Under the pieces are notes generated by a model. It was not told the DNA's origin, did not search any database, and saw nothing but the letters and a program-made list of their open reading frames with translations. A stretch of DNA of 64,000 nt, from assembly GCA_021521415.1 (NCBI GenBank), contig JAIQDT010002819.1:248001-312000 (forward strand), written 5' to 3'. Below, piece by piece: positions 49,756 through 60,753 of this stretch. Position 1 is the first letter of the stretch. Every line of letters starts with the position of its first letter. The stretch is from Bidens hawaiensis (lineage: Eukaryota; Streptophyta; Magnoliopsida; Asterales; Asteraceae). Both the position numbers and the translations under genes were made by a program.

Positions 49756-50432
49756 TCATCCTCCTTCTTACTACTTTCCCATGTCTTCTCAACGGTTCTT
49801 GCACGGCTTTCAGTAGACTTGTCTTGTTGGAGATTCTTCACTGCAGCGGTTACTGCCTGAGCAACAGCAGCTTGAATAGCATGGTCGAGCTGATACCCTT
49901 CCTCACGCACAATCATGCTTCTTTCTACACTAGGATTAATGACCAGTTCTTCTGAGGGTATGCGGTTAACACGTGGTCTGCCTCGGCGTCCCGTGCGCCC
50001 TCACTGTTCAGCAATCGTCCTAGTACCATCCATTTGAATTCTAAAGGAAAAACACAAACATCATCACTTCAAGAACTATTTAGTACAAGGATAGTAAGGC
50101 TGCAGGTAATAACAGTGGCCAGCTGTGACTAGCTGCTTACGTTACTTTCGGTGTCCTACACACTTCCTTTTGTGAGTCTACTTGTGCTCGGTTCTACTTA
50201 TAACAGTCAGACCATCATACAGTTCACTTCATCACATATAAACAATTTATTATACTTCTAGCAATTAATCTAATTTTCTTACTCATTCTTCAATATACAC
50301 AAGATGATCACATACTCAGCTTGCTTGAGTGACACATGGCATTCTCGGACCGACATCTTCTTTCTTTCCTTCACTTGGTCCAATTCTCTGTTCGAGTCTA
50401 AGCATGTAGGATGCTTATTTCTCTCGAACTTA

Positions 50433-50446
50433 TGCCCTGATACCAA
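50433..50446 (-). other. Primer binding site of the minus-strand gypsy remnant
   Basis: On the minus strand TTGGTATCAGGGCAT follows the LTR end (50449) by a few bases and matches the initiator tRNA-Met type PBS. Confidence 0.75.
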
Positions 50447-51497
50447 CTTGTAAGGTCCCGATCCCGATGCCCTACATTGGATGTTGGATTTACTCATAAA
50501 CATAGTTCTAAATATCAGAGTGAATTAAAACTTTTCGTGGAATCATAAAACGCCAACCAATATATTACAAATAATCAATTCTTGTCTTAACAAAGTTAAC
50601 TTGTCTTAAACACAATAAATAGTCTCAACATAAAACATAAGACATCACATGACTCTTTCTTCTTCCGATGCCAGCCTCTTCTTGAATGCCATGTGTCCCG
50701 TCTCAAGCAACCTGTCTCATCCTACTCACCTGCGTGCATACTAAAAGTCAGCTATGCTGAGTGAGTTCTAGTTTAATAAAGTATAGGATTATTCTTACAC
50801 ATTTATCTTCATATTTGTACCCATAGGTACCGTTCTTACTTTATTCCTGTACTCCTCTTTTGTCTTATATACACATTATTTTATTCTTTTATTTACATAT
50901 ATTTATTCTTACACGTTCTTTCATTTTCATACAAAGATCACTTTATACTATTCTTACATTATTCTTACACTTTCTTACACAACATACAGTTATTCTTACA
51001 TTCTTGCACAAATATTATAAGTGTCTACCACCTGACCCCTTGCACATATATTATAAGGGTCTGCCACCCGACCTCTTGCACCGATATCATAGAGTCGGCC
51101 ACTCTATTCTTGCCCAGGTATTAGAAGGGTCTGCCACCCTAACTCTTACATTACATTCTTACTTGGCTCTTACAATCACATTTAATTAAGCAATCTAAAC
51201 ATACGAGTTCTTACACATATTCTTTCATTCTTGCATTATTTATTCACATTCATCATATATGTATATATATATTTATATATTTCTAGTCTTACAAGTATGC
51301 ACACATCCCCCGAAAACATTTCAAGAGAAATGGGGCTAGAACTGACCTAAAGTCGATCCTTTCTGAGTTTATGGTCACACCTCTACTCAGATGGGCACGG
51401 CTAACTGTTTAATAAATTATGAGCGTAAATTATCTATTTCTACTACTTTATACATCTAGGTTAATGAAACCCTGAACTACCCTCAACTAACGGGGGT

Positions 51498-51571
51498 CCA
51501 GGGGCAGCGCCCCTGGTAGCGGGGTCTAGGGGCGGCAACCCCTAGCAAGGTCCAAGGGGCAGAGCCCCTGG
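51498..51571. repeat. Three consecutive GC-rich hairpins in the LTR
   Basis: CCAGGGGCAGCGCCCCTGG (51498-51516), CTAGGGGCGGCAACCCCTAG (51526-51545) and CCAAGGGGCAGAGCCCCTGG (51552-51571) each form a stem with a tiny loop. They are similar to one another, so they probably arose by duplication, with paired changes in the second. Confidence 0.8.
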
Positions 51572-51715
51572 CTGAGGTCGAGCTGCCAGGTCAGCTTGGA
51601 AAAATTTTTATTTTCATTAATAAGTCTTTATTAAAAAGTCATCAGAAAATGAGTCGGGTTAAGTTTGACACAATTTGGACCGCATGTAAAACCATTCGCA
51701 TCGCATGGTTAAAGG

Positions 51716-51985
51716 AATCGCATCGCATAGATGTAACCAGTCGCATCGCATGGCTCAAAAAATCGCATCGCATGGATGCAACCAGTCGCATCGCATGGCT
51801 CAACGAATCGCATCGCATGGATGCAACCAGTCGCATCGCATGGCTCAACGAATCGCATCGCATGGATGCAACCAGTCGCATCGTATGGCTCAACGAATCG
51901 CAACGCATGGATGCAACCAGTCGCATCGCATGGCTCAACGAATCGCATCGCATGGATGCAACCAATCGCATCGCATGGGTCAACG
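51716..51985. repeat. Six tandem 45-bp repeats in the LTR
   Basis: Exactly six units of 45 bp. Each contains AATCGCATCGCATGG and CAGTCGCATCGCATGG, so every unit is itself a near-duplicate of a shorter ATCGCATCGCATGG core. The outer units are more diverged. Because 45 is a multiple of three, several frames stay open on both strands. These open frames are a by-product of the repeat. Confidence 0.93.
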
Positions 51986-53633
51986 ATTCACATTGCATTT
52001 TCCCAACAAATCGCATCGCATGTCTGTGCGATGCGATTCTTCCTTTATGCGATCAGATTTGGGTTTTCTTCATTTAGCCATTCTTTTACCCCTTTAACAC
52101 TCCTTAGGCCCCGTTTTACTGTTATTGTGAGTTTTTGGGTCGTAACAACTTGGTCTTCTTGCTTTTTACATAGCCCGAACATCACTTGTTCGTCCTATAT
52201 CGCACCCGTTAAGTCGCGGCTCACCAAGTTTATATTTTCTTGCATCTTACAGCCCGATCTACCATTATACCAAGTTTCATGGCAAACCGACCTCAAACAC
52301 ATAATCTTTTTAGCTGAAACATACCTCACAGTTTCGGGTTTGGTTCAGATCTGGACCAACCCGCAGATCTGGACGTGTTTCTTGTTGTTTGATGATGTTA
52401 GGTCGCGAAATCATATTGGTTCCACTTGGTTTCGGATTTAATGAGAGAAGGAGAGCTTGTGTGTGTTTGAGTGTGTGAAATGGAGGTAGAAGATGGAGAA
52501 TGAAGATGTTAGGGTTTTAGGGAAAGCTTAGGAGTTTAAATACCCCAAGTCCATGGGCCTTAGGCCTGTTACCATCCCTTGGTCCATCTTTTATCCTAAG
52601 CCTACCACTCAAACCCATTATTACTTAATAAAATTAGATAACGACACAGAGATAATAATAAAACTTTCTTTTATTTATTAATCTAAAAAATATGGATGCT
52701 ACAACCCACCTCCGATTCCGACAAGCTTTCCAGCTTTTTCATCCCTTCCGGCCAAAAAGAAGGAAGAAGCCCGTGACCCATATCCGATTCCAACCAATCT
52801 TGATGTTTTCCAGCTTCTTCATCCATTTTAACCAGTAAAGCGGTAACCCACCTCCCCTCCGACCAATCTTGAAGCCGCCGCCGCCACCCCCATTAACACC
52901 CTCTGACCTCTACTTACCCGCCAAAAAATGAATTTGCTTATGCACCAAAATATTTTTTTTGACAAACCCTTTATGTTAGTTCGACCGTCTTGGGTATGAC
53001 TTAAAACCAGATCAAGAAAATAAGTTGAGGATGAATATGGATATCGGGTGTTGTATGTCAAAGCAGACAAGGAGATTCATTAAATCCAATTTGTATTTTG
53101 TGATATAGTTGACATATTTTTTTACTTGCTTAGTAAAAAGGGATAAAATAGTCTATACATGATTTATTTTTAGTATAATAAATGAAAAGGGTAAATTTGA
53201 TATTATTAAGTTTTGAGAAGGGGATGTATGAAATTTATGTTTAAGGGTTGGGGATATGTGTAATTGCCCCTATATTACGCACACAAAAAAAATGATATAG
53301 TGGTGCATTAGTGTGGTATTACGTATATGCGATAGTGTGTATTGCGTACAATTATTAGCGTTTTATTTGCATATATTCAATAGTGTATATTGTATAATGA
53401 AATTGTATTGTATTATATGCAATAAATCATTATTGTATATATGTAATACACATTAGTGCACATATGCACTACATATACGTTTTTTTAGGAACAATATCAT
53501 CTTATTAGAAGAAGGGAAATATTTTTTTTAAATTAAAAATAATTATTTATTAGTTCTCTAATTCTCTCTTTAAGAGGAGTTCGGAGTTCTCTCTATATCT
53601 CACTCATATATATATATATAGGAAAAAAGTTAA

Positions 53634-53820
53634 CATACAAATAAAATTAACGTTCTAATTGTGAGAATCAAGTAGAGTAATTATATATATACAAGTGGAG
53701 TAATTAGGTAATTACATCATAAAGTAATTACTTTATGATGTAATTACCTAATTACTCCACTTGTATATATGATTATTCTATTTGATTCTCGCAATTAGCA
53801 CGTTAATTTTATTTGTATTT
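53634..53820. mobile_element. Palindromic MITE, 187 bp
   Basis: A nearly perfect palindrome centred near 53727 (centre CATCATAAAGTAATTACTTT). The outer arms read CATACAAATAAAATTAACG on the left and the complement of CGTTAATTTTATTTGTATTT on the right. Non-coding. Superfamily not determined because no TSD is certain. Confidence 0.8.
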
Positions 53821-54483
53821 GATCCAAACATAGGGGTGGGATATTATACAATAATCAGTTATCGTACATTAGATACGCGAACTTTTAGAACGTCTATTTC
53901 AATTTCACGCGATGGCATAATCGTAAATAACCTAAACCTAATTCTACGATCTAATTCATCGAGCATCCATCCATATCAATACAATTCAACCGTCGACCCA
54001 TATCAAACTAACTTGCAAGTCGATATCAAACTAAATTGAGTTATCTAACCTTAAAAATGTTCGTTACTTGCACATAAGACCTCAAAACAATTTTTTTTAC
54101 AATTAAACAAACAATTGTAATTTATTCTTCAATTTTTCACTTAATCATACTAATTTGAGCCATTAATTTTACTAGATCAATTTTTTTTATAGTTAAACAA
54201 ACAATTGTTCAACACATGACTAGATTAGGCTCTTAGGAAGAAACATCTTTACTAAAAATCTTATTATCACAAGACTACAAGCTATTTATCACATAATATT
54301 TACTTCACGTATTTGTAGCTCTAGTGTATGACAATTTAGAATGGATGATTACTACCTAAACCAATTTTTTTTACACCCGACCGATTTATTATTACAAGCT
54401 AGACTAAAATTCTGAAGTGTCATGCTAACTAGACCCCGAATGCCAAATCAATGAGTTGTAGCCTTACCTTACCAGCAGATGGT

Positions 54484-54650
54484 TTTCTAATCCAATGGTA
54501 TAGAGGTGATAGTTAAAGCTTCAGATTTTATAGTCTCAACTCTCAAGTTTGAAACCTGACTAAACGAGGTTATAGCATGTTGGTGGTTTCCTCCTTAAAG
54601 GTGTTCCCGGGTAAGCTAGATACGAAACGTTATTTGGTGGTAAGTAATAT
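54484..54650 (+). mobile_element. SINE-like sequence with tRNA-type promoter
   Basis: TGGTATAGAGG (about 54497-54507) fits the A-box consensus TRGYNNARNNG. AGTTTGAAACC about 40-50 bp on is close to the B box GGTTCGANNCC. The body continues to about 54650. No TSD or tail was fixed, so it may be a truncated SINE. Confidence 0.45.
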
Positions 54651-54740
54651 ATGGTCAAACTTATAACAAGAATGGTCAATGTGACGAAATTAGCGCTCGT
54701 GAGTGTCTCCCACTAATAATAAATCGGAAGGTGGCGAAGA

Positions 54741-54749
54741 ATATATATA
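54741..54749 (+). promoter_or_regulatory. TATA box of the GDPD-like gene
   Basis: ATATATATA lies about 155 bp upstream of the ATG at 54900. A start near 54775 would give a leader of about 125 nt that contains the CAA repeat. Confidence 0.5.
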
Positions 54750-54832
54750 CCATACGTACAAATTGCGTGCATCTCTTCACTAACAATAAATTTGCAACAG
54801 TACTACACTCATATTCTGAAATCTGCTACTGT

Positions 54833-54867
<35 letters not shown>
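54833..54867 (+). repeat. CAA microsatellite in the 5' leader
   Basis: About eleven consecutive CAA triplets in the likely 5' UTR. An upstream ATG at 54792 is in frame through this tract with the main ATG, but the signal peptide begins only at the ATG at 54900. Confidence 0.8.
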
Positions 54868-54868
<1 letters not shown>

Positions 54869-54899
54869 CAATCACGCATTAGGCATTGGGATTCCAGCA

Positions 54900-57800
54900 A
54901 TGTGCAAGCTCCGATGGCTATTCAGCCTGTTCATCTGCTACGTATCCTTGGCCGCTGCAGCTCAAGGATCCGGTAGTGGTAGTAGTAGTAGTAACACCAG
55001 TCCGTGGCTAACTCTGAAAGGTAATAAATACTACAACTGATTTTACTCTTTTTCTGCGTTATATTCATTCGGAGAATGAATGATTTCAGTTTCGTAGGAA
55101 TTAGGCTTCTGGAAAGGAGATTGTATGTGATTTTAGTCAATTCTAGGGTTAGCGTCTATAGCAGCTAGGTTTAAGCAATCAAAGGAGTTATGATTATAGA
55201 TATCGTTTCGTGTTAATGGTCGATTGATTGGTTGAAGTTATATATATTTAATAAGATACTTCTAACTGTATGTTTAAATGTATAACTTTGGGGGACTTAT
55301 GGAGCATGCATGTTAATCATGAAGGAAGGTTAGATAGCACACCGTGATTTGTTTTTATAAACTTTATTTAAATTTTGAGGAATTAATTAGTGCTGTGGAA
55401 GTGAGGATGCAGGTAATTTTGGTGTTTAAGCTCAGTTCGAGTATAGAACGAGTTTGAAAAAGGTTTAAGCAATGTAAATGAGGTAAGAATTTGTGATATG
55501 TTACTTTATGAAAGATCTATGCGTAGAAGATTAGGCGATTTTAGACAAGCTGAATGGCTTAATGCATATGATTTTATTTTTATAAACAGTCGATTGATTG
55601 CTCGAAGTTCTAACTAGTAATGTTTTATTTAGCCAAAATACTAAGTAGAACTGGTTTCCACAACTGTTATATGATATCATGATTTTTAAATAGAAGTCAT
55701 TATACTAATTAATATAGTATATGGGACTATAGGGTCCAATACCTCATGTACATAATATTACTGACTTATCTGCATTACATTATATAGAAACTTTAGGGTT
55801 GGTCGTTGCAAGTTGTCATCTGTGTGCATTTGGACTTTTGAGTACAAACTTTAGCTATGTTTTATAATATGAAGTATGCTTTCTATCATTTTGCAGGAAA
55901 TCGACCTTTAGTTGTTGCGCGCGGTGGTTTTTCTGGATTATTTCCTGACTCAAGTATCAATGCCTACCAAACTGCTTTGAGTACTGGTGTATCTGACATG
56001 ATCTTGTGGTGTGATGTGCAACTCACTAATGATAATGTTGGGATCTGCCTTCCAAATCTTAATATTGACAATGGTACCACAATCTCTTTAGTGTATGATA
56101 AGGGGAACAAAACCTACCCTGTGAATGGGGTGTCTATGTCAGGATGGTTTCCTGTGGATTTCTCATTTGGTGACCTAGACAATGTATTCTGTAAGTTCTA
56201 ACCGATAAGTCAACAACTCCGCATTTTCTTTGACTTAAAAGTGACATTCAATGTCAAATATTAATTTGAGCTTAAAGTATGACTTTCATTGATGCTGCTT
56301 ACTTACAATCCTGTTTTGCACTGCAACAGTAACACAGGGCATCTTTTCTAGAAGTCCAGTTTTTGACGGCACATTACAAATACTTCCAGTTGAAGATCTT
56401 GTTAATGAATTGAAACTACCTGGACTGTGGTTGAACATTCAGGTGATTATTGGTTTATAGTCTATAACTGCATAAAGTTGCAACTTCTAGTTGTTAACGA
56501 TCTTTCTCTTTACACCTTTGCAGCATGCTGCATTTTACAGCCAACACAATTTGAGCATGAGACATTTTGTTATCAACACATCAAGAAACACTGCTATTAA
56601 CTACATATCATCTCCCGAGGTTAACTTTCTGAGAAGTGTGGTGACAAGATTCAAATCAAGCAAAACCAAACTAGTTTTCCGTTTCCTAGGACAAAATGAA
56701 ACCGAGTCGTCAACCAACCAAACATATGGTTCTCTTTTGACTAACCTTGCATCAATCAAATCATTTGCTTCTGGAATTTTAGTTCCTAAATCATATATAT
56801 GGCCTGTGGATAAAGATTTATATCTGCAACCATCTACCTCACTGGTGTTAGATGCTCACAAGGCGGGTCTAGAAGTTTTTGCCTCTGATTTTATGAATGA
56901 TGTGCCATTTGCATATAATTACAGTTATGACCCTGTATCAGAGTATCTCTCTTTTGTTGATAATGGAAAATTCTCAGTGGACGGTGTGCTTTCAGACAAC
57001 CCAGTTACTCCATCCATAGCGTTTGGTAAGTTTAGCACCGATTTTATTTCTTTTTTGATGTTGCTCTCTGTATATTGTAATATATGAACCCCATTTTCTT
57101 TTCTTTTCTGAATTCTTATTCTTTTAACCCTGCAGATTGCTTATCTCACCTGGGAAATAATCAATCTCGACAAGGTCAGTGTTTTAAATGGTTTTTTTTT
57201 ACCGAGTTGATTCAGTAATTGATGTTTGAAAATGGCTAAGGTGGCCATTCTGATCCTTTTACCTTTAAATGGGCCGATTTGGTTTGTGTTTTGTTTTAAA
57301 TGGGTCAAATGGGTTAAATAAAAGAAAGTAAGGGGAACCGGTCAAAGTATCAAAAGGACTGAGAGTCGCACAAAGTCTATTTTACTCCATACAACCTCCT
57401 AAACAGTTCTATTCAAAATTTCAAATAATATTATTTGTCTAGTCATAATTAGCTGTAGGGCTGTTAAAGGACAGAGCCAAACCGAAGGAGACCTTGTTCC
57501 TGTTCATTTGTTCAGATTCTATCCGGACAAATGGATGGTTCACGAACACATTGCCAAACGAAATTTCGTTTTGTATCTGTTTGTTTAGGAAATGAATTGT
57601 ACGTGTTCATTTGTGTTTGTTCGTTAACTTGTTTAAACTTTAAACGAACACAAATGGACACAAACGAGCATAAGCAAATACATACAGACATAAATGAACA
57701 CAAACAGACAATGAACATAAACAAACACAAACAGGCACAAACAGACAAACAAACGTAAACGAACACGTATTAGTACGAGCAATAAAATCACCCAAAAATC

Positions 57801-59593
57801 CTGAAGTACATGACACACTATCCAAAAAACCTTAACATAATTATATCAAAATAATGTCTTGGAGTTCAAAGTTTCGCAAAACATCTAGTGTTTAATGGGT
57901 CAAACCAACCCAGCCCAGCCTGTTCTGATCCATGCTTAAACGCCTTTTACAAACTGAACTATTTTGACCTGTTGGCCCACCCGCTCATCTTGACACGTGT
58001 GATGTAATTTTGGACTGAAAATAGCTCCTTATTTGTTCTTTCATTTAGCAAAACCATTAATCATCACATCTGAAGGAGCAAGTGGGGACTACCCTGGTTG
58101 TACTGATTTAGCATACAAAAAAGCTGTTTCTGATGGAGCTGATATCATTGATTGCCCTGTTCAGATTACAAGTGATGGGATACCAATTTGTTTAGGTTCT
58201 ATAAACCTCCTTGATAGAACAACAGTCGCACAAGCAGGTTTTAACAACCTTACGTTAGCCATTCCTGAGCTTCATGAAGGTTCTGGAATATTTACCTTCA
58301 GCCTTACATGGAGCCAGATTCAGAGCTTGAGACGTAAGCATACGATTCTCATTTAGTTATGAGCTAGTCAGTTTTGATTATGTTCTATTTTAAACAATTC
58401 TCATTATTTGTGTCTTTCTATATATCTCCTTACTGATCTTTCTGGTTTTTTTTTGTTAGCTGTAATATTCAACACATATAAGAACTACTCTATGTCACGT
58501 AATCCAAAGTTCAAAAATGATGGAAACTTTATGACCTTGGCTGACTTTCTGCACCTTGCAAGTAATTCTACTTCTATTTCTGGTGTCTTGATCAACATTA
58601 AGGTGAGCCTATGCTCTCCTTGTCTATTTTCTCATTATTAATTCAATTTAATTGATAACAGTTTTATATTATAAAAAATAAAACTAACATCATTTTGGTT
58701 CTTTAACATCCAGAATGCACCATACTTAGCAGCAAATCGAGGATTTAACATTGTAGATGCAGTTCTTGATGTACTGGATAACTCTACTTACAAAGATCAA
58801 AAAACCAAGAAAATATTAATCCAATCTTCGGATGGCGGGGTTTTGAAATTATTCAAATCAAAAAGCAACAGGCATGAGCTTGTGTATGAAATCAATGAAA
58901 ACATTCGTGATGCTCTAAATTCAACAATCTCAGAAATCAGTGAGATTGCTAATTCTGTTGTTGTTAGAAAAGAATCGGTCTTCCCTAAAAATAAAGGATT
59001 TCTGGTTGGTCAAACTGATGTTGTGGAAAAGTTTCAAGCGTTTAGGCTCCCGGTTTATGTACAGGTTTTGAATAATGAGTTCGTTTCACAGCCATGGGAC
59101 TTCTTATCTGACCCGTATGTTGAACTAAGTTCATATGTTATGGGAGCTGATGTTGATGGTGTTGTTACTGATTATCCAGCCACCACAGCCCGTTACAGAA
59201 GTAAGTCTTTTTGCATATTAGTAAACTCATTAACTATCAAAAACCATTTTCTCATAATTTCTAGGATTTATTTAATTTTCTAAAAATTTTACAAATGTAG
59301 GTAGCCGGTGTTTAGAATTACCACCGGATCAGATCCCACCATACATGATTCCTGCTAAACCAGGCCTATTACTGGAATACATGACACCGCAGTTTATGCC
59401 ACCAGCTGAGGCCCCCAACCCGATCCTAACGGATGCTGACGTGGCAGATGCACCTATCCTTCCTTCCATAAAGAAATCACCTCCGCCAGCTGCTGGCAAT
59501 TCAACATCACCTAGCGGTCAACCACCTAAAGCCGCCGCTAGGATTCTGTTGGCTTCTTTGATCACCGTGGCGGTTGTCTTTCTCGTGACATGA
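54900..59593 (+). CDS. GDPDL: GPI-anchored glycerophosphodiester phosphodiesterase-like protein (SHV3/GDPDL family)
   Basis: SHV3-family proteins sit on the outer plasma membrane and are needed for cellulose and pectin organisation, for example in root hairs. Exons: 54900-55020, 55897-56190, 56330-56442, 56524-57025, 57136-57174, 58049-58333, 58460-58602, 58714-59200, 59301-59593; 2277 nt, 758 aa, usual family length. Residues 1-~22 are a signal peptide ([16 protein letters not shown]). Two tandem GDPD-like domains follow, ~41-345 ([15 protein letters not shown]) and ~358-665 ([20 protein letters not shown]). Neither keeps the canonical HRG/EN catalytic pattern, as is usual in this family, so enzyme activity is uncertain. 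The C-terminus is Pro/Ala/Ser-rich and ends in a hydrophobic GPI-attachment signal ([16 protein letters not shown]). The ATG at 54900 is chosen because the signal peptide starts there. The subfamily member cannot be named with certainty. Confidence 0.95.
57455..57790. repeat. ACAAAC/GTTTGT-rich repeat in a GDPD-like intron
   Basis: In the intron 57175-58048 the left part carries TGTTCATTTGTGTTTGTTCG motifs. The right part carries degenerate tandem ACACAAACAGACA, ACATAAAC and ACGAACAC units, so the two halves are roughly complementary. This is the layout of hAT-type low-complexity elements seen elsewhere in the window, but the borders are unclear. Confidence 0.5.
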
Positions 59594-60013
59594 AATGTTG
59601 GCGATCAGTCGATCACATGGTTAGTTTTGATTTGCAACCACATCTACAACCATTGTGCATTGCCTTTATCATGAACAATTAGAAAAATAGCACTGTAAAA
59701 AGTTCATACAAGATATTGATGATAATACATATTTCTACAGCATAGCTTAAAGTTTTTGTTAAACCAGTCAAGTAAATCTATATTTCCTTTTAATCCAAAA
59801 TAGTAACAAGAAAAATTCCTTTAACCTAATTTATTATATTAACGTACCTAAACGTGTTAGATTGATGAAATGTGCTCTTCTAAGTGTAAAAATTACTAAT
59901 GTGGAAATTTTGTATTGATTATATAAAATATATGAATTTGTTTTTAAAACAGTCACCTTTGATAAGGTGATGTTTAAAGCCTCTACCACATATGTAATAA
60001 ATACATATGTTTT
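59594..60013. other. GDPD-like 3' UTR and flank
   Basis: AT-rich, no gene. Probable 3' UTR for the first 100-200 bases; a TAATACATATTTC region near 59733 could serve polyadenylation, but no single signal is certain. Confidence 0.45.
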
Positions 60014-60753
60014 AGGGAAATTCCTAAAATGTCTAGAGATACCATTTTGGTTCTAATGAATAAAAGGTTCCAAGAATGCCGTCAACAAACACGTCTTTGA
60101 CGACGTGTTAGGCCGCAACGTGTCTTTCACGACCTGTTAGCCTCCAACGCGCGTCTATCACGACCTGTTAGCCTCTAACATGCATTTCACGACCTGTTGC
60201 CTCTAACGCGTCTTTCACGACATGTTTGGCCTATTAATTTTATACATATTTGGTTTCTCTTTTATAACTTGTAATATATATATATATATATATATATTGA
60301 ATATGTCGTTGAGACATGTTTATTTATTTATTTTTTACATGTCTTAAATTTTGCTCAAAACCGAGTGTCGAATTGATATCGAAATGTTCAATAAATGCTT
60401 ACTAAAATTTGACCAGACTCGTTTTAAGTAAAGTTTATTACAATACGCAGATAAAAATAAGTACGTCTCTAACGGTATATTTTGAACTTTATAAAACTTT
60501 ATGCATTACAAGTTATTAAAAAACTAAATACGAGCAAAGTTAATATAATAATGTAATATTAAAAAAATAATTAATAGGGCAAACATGTCATGAAAGACGT
60601 GTTAGAGTCATGTCGTGAAAGACGCACATTAGAGGCTAACAGGCTATGGAAGACGCGTTGAGTCTTAACACGTCGTCAAGTTTACATTTCTGTAAACATT
60701 ATGGGAACAAAATTGGAATCCCGTTAATGAGACATTTTGAAAAATTTTCTAAA
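60014..60753. mobile_element. Foldback element with internal CACGACCTGTTAGCC repeats
   Basis: The left end GGGAAATTCCTAAAATGTCT and the complement of the right end (AGAAAATTTTTCAAAATGTCT) are related. Inside, the left half repeats a ~30-bp unit (TTTCACGACCTGTTAGCCTC, with CGCGTC or CGTGTC) four to five times between 60090 and 60230. The right half carries the same unit inverted (about 60590-60680). A TA run lies in the centre (60274-60297). No coding sequence and no certain TSD. The ends resemble those of the Mutator-like palindromes. Confidence 0.65.

Larger units (their letters stand above)
45822..50033 (-). pseudogene. Gypsy gag-protease remnant, minus strand, split by a solo LTR
   Basis: Read on the minus strand, gag starts with an ATG at 50033 (MDGTRTIAEQ, then an early stop) and continues to 49761. 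A solo LTR interrupts it (47339-49755), and gag resumes at 47338. Then come the gag core (GFANQSFGDEDMFWW, about 47190-46970), three Cys clusters including CYKCGKTGHYSRDC and CYKCGKTGHMAREC (46700-46480), and an aspartic protease (ILFDSG, VVLGMDWLSE; 46400-45900). The sequence ends near 45838 at the first residues of the RT region. RT, RNase H and integrase are missing. Several stops and shifts show decay. Confidence 0.85.
50449..52703 (-). repeat. 5' LTR of the minus-strand gypsy remnant
   Basis: On the minus strand it begins TGTAGCATCCATA (52703) and ends GGGATCGGGACCTTACA (50449), 2255 bp. It directly precedes the PBS and gag start. A TATTTAAA box at 52542-52535 would put transcription start near 52510. 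The right flank ACCCA (52704-52708) has no partner, because the other end of the element is lost. It contains the 45-bp repeats and GC hairpins listed below. Confidence 0.82.
52704..54730. other. Intergenic AT-rich DNA upstream of the GDPD-like gene
   Basis: Between the LTR and the GDPD-like gene. Microsatellite-like TATA runs at about 53606-53620, the palindromic MITE and a SINE-like head are listed separately. A Pro/Arg-codon-like patch near 52840-52915 has no supported gene. Confidence 0.5.

Noticed and set aside
51716..51985. Possible CRISPR-like array
   Set aside because: There are no unique spacers; the units are contiguous copies. The context is a plant LTR.
51649..52441. Long overlapping open frames on both strands (up to about 220 codons)
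   Set aside because: They arise because the 45-bp repeat has no stops in several frames. Composition is purely repetitive and no domain is present.
54731..54976. Asn-rich open frame upstream of the GDPD-like gene, or extended N-terminus from 54792
   Set aside because: It comes from the CAA microsatellite in the leader. The signal peptide starts at the ATG at 54900.
57512..57825. Several Cys/Leu/Phe-rich open frames on the minus strand
   Set aside because: They are translations of the ACAAAC-type tandem repeat within an intron.
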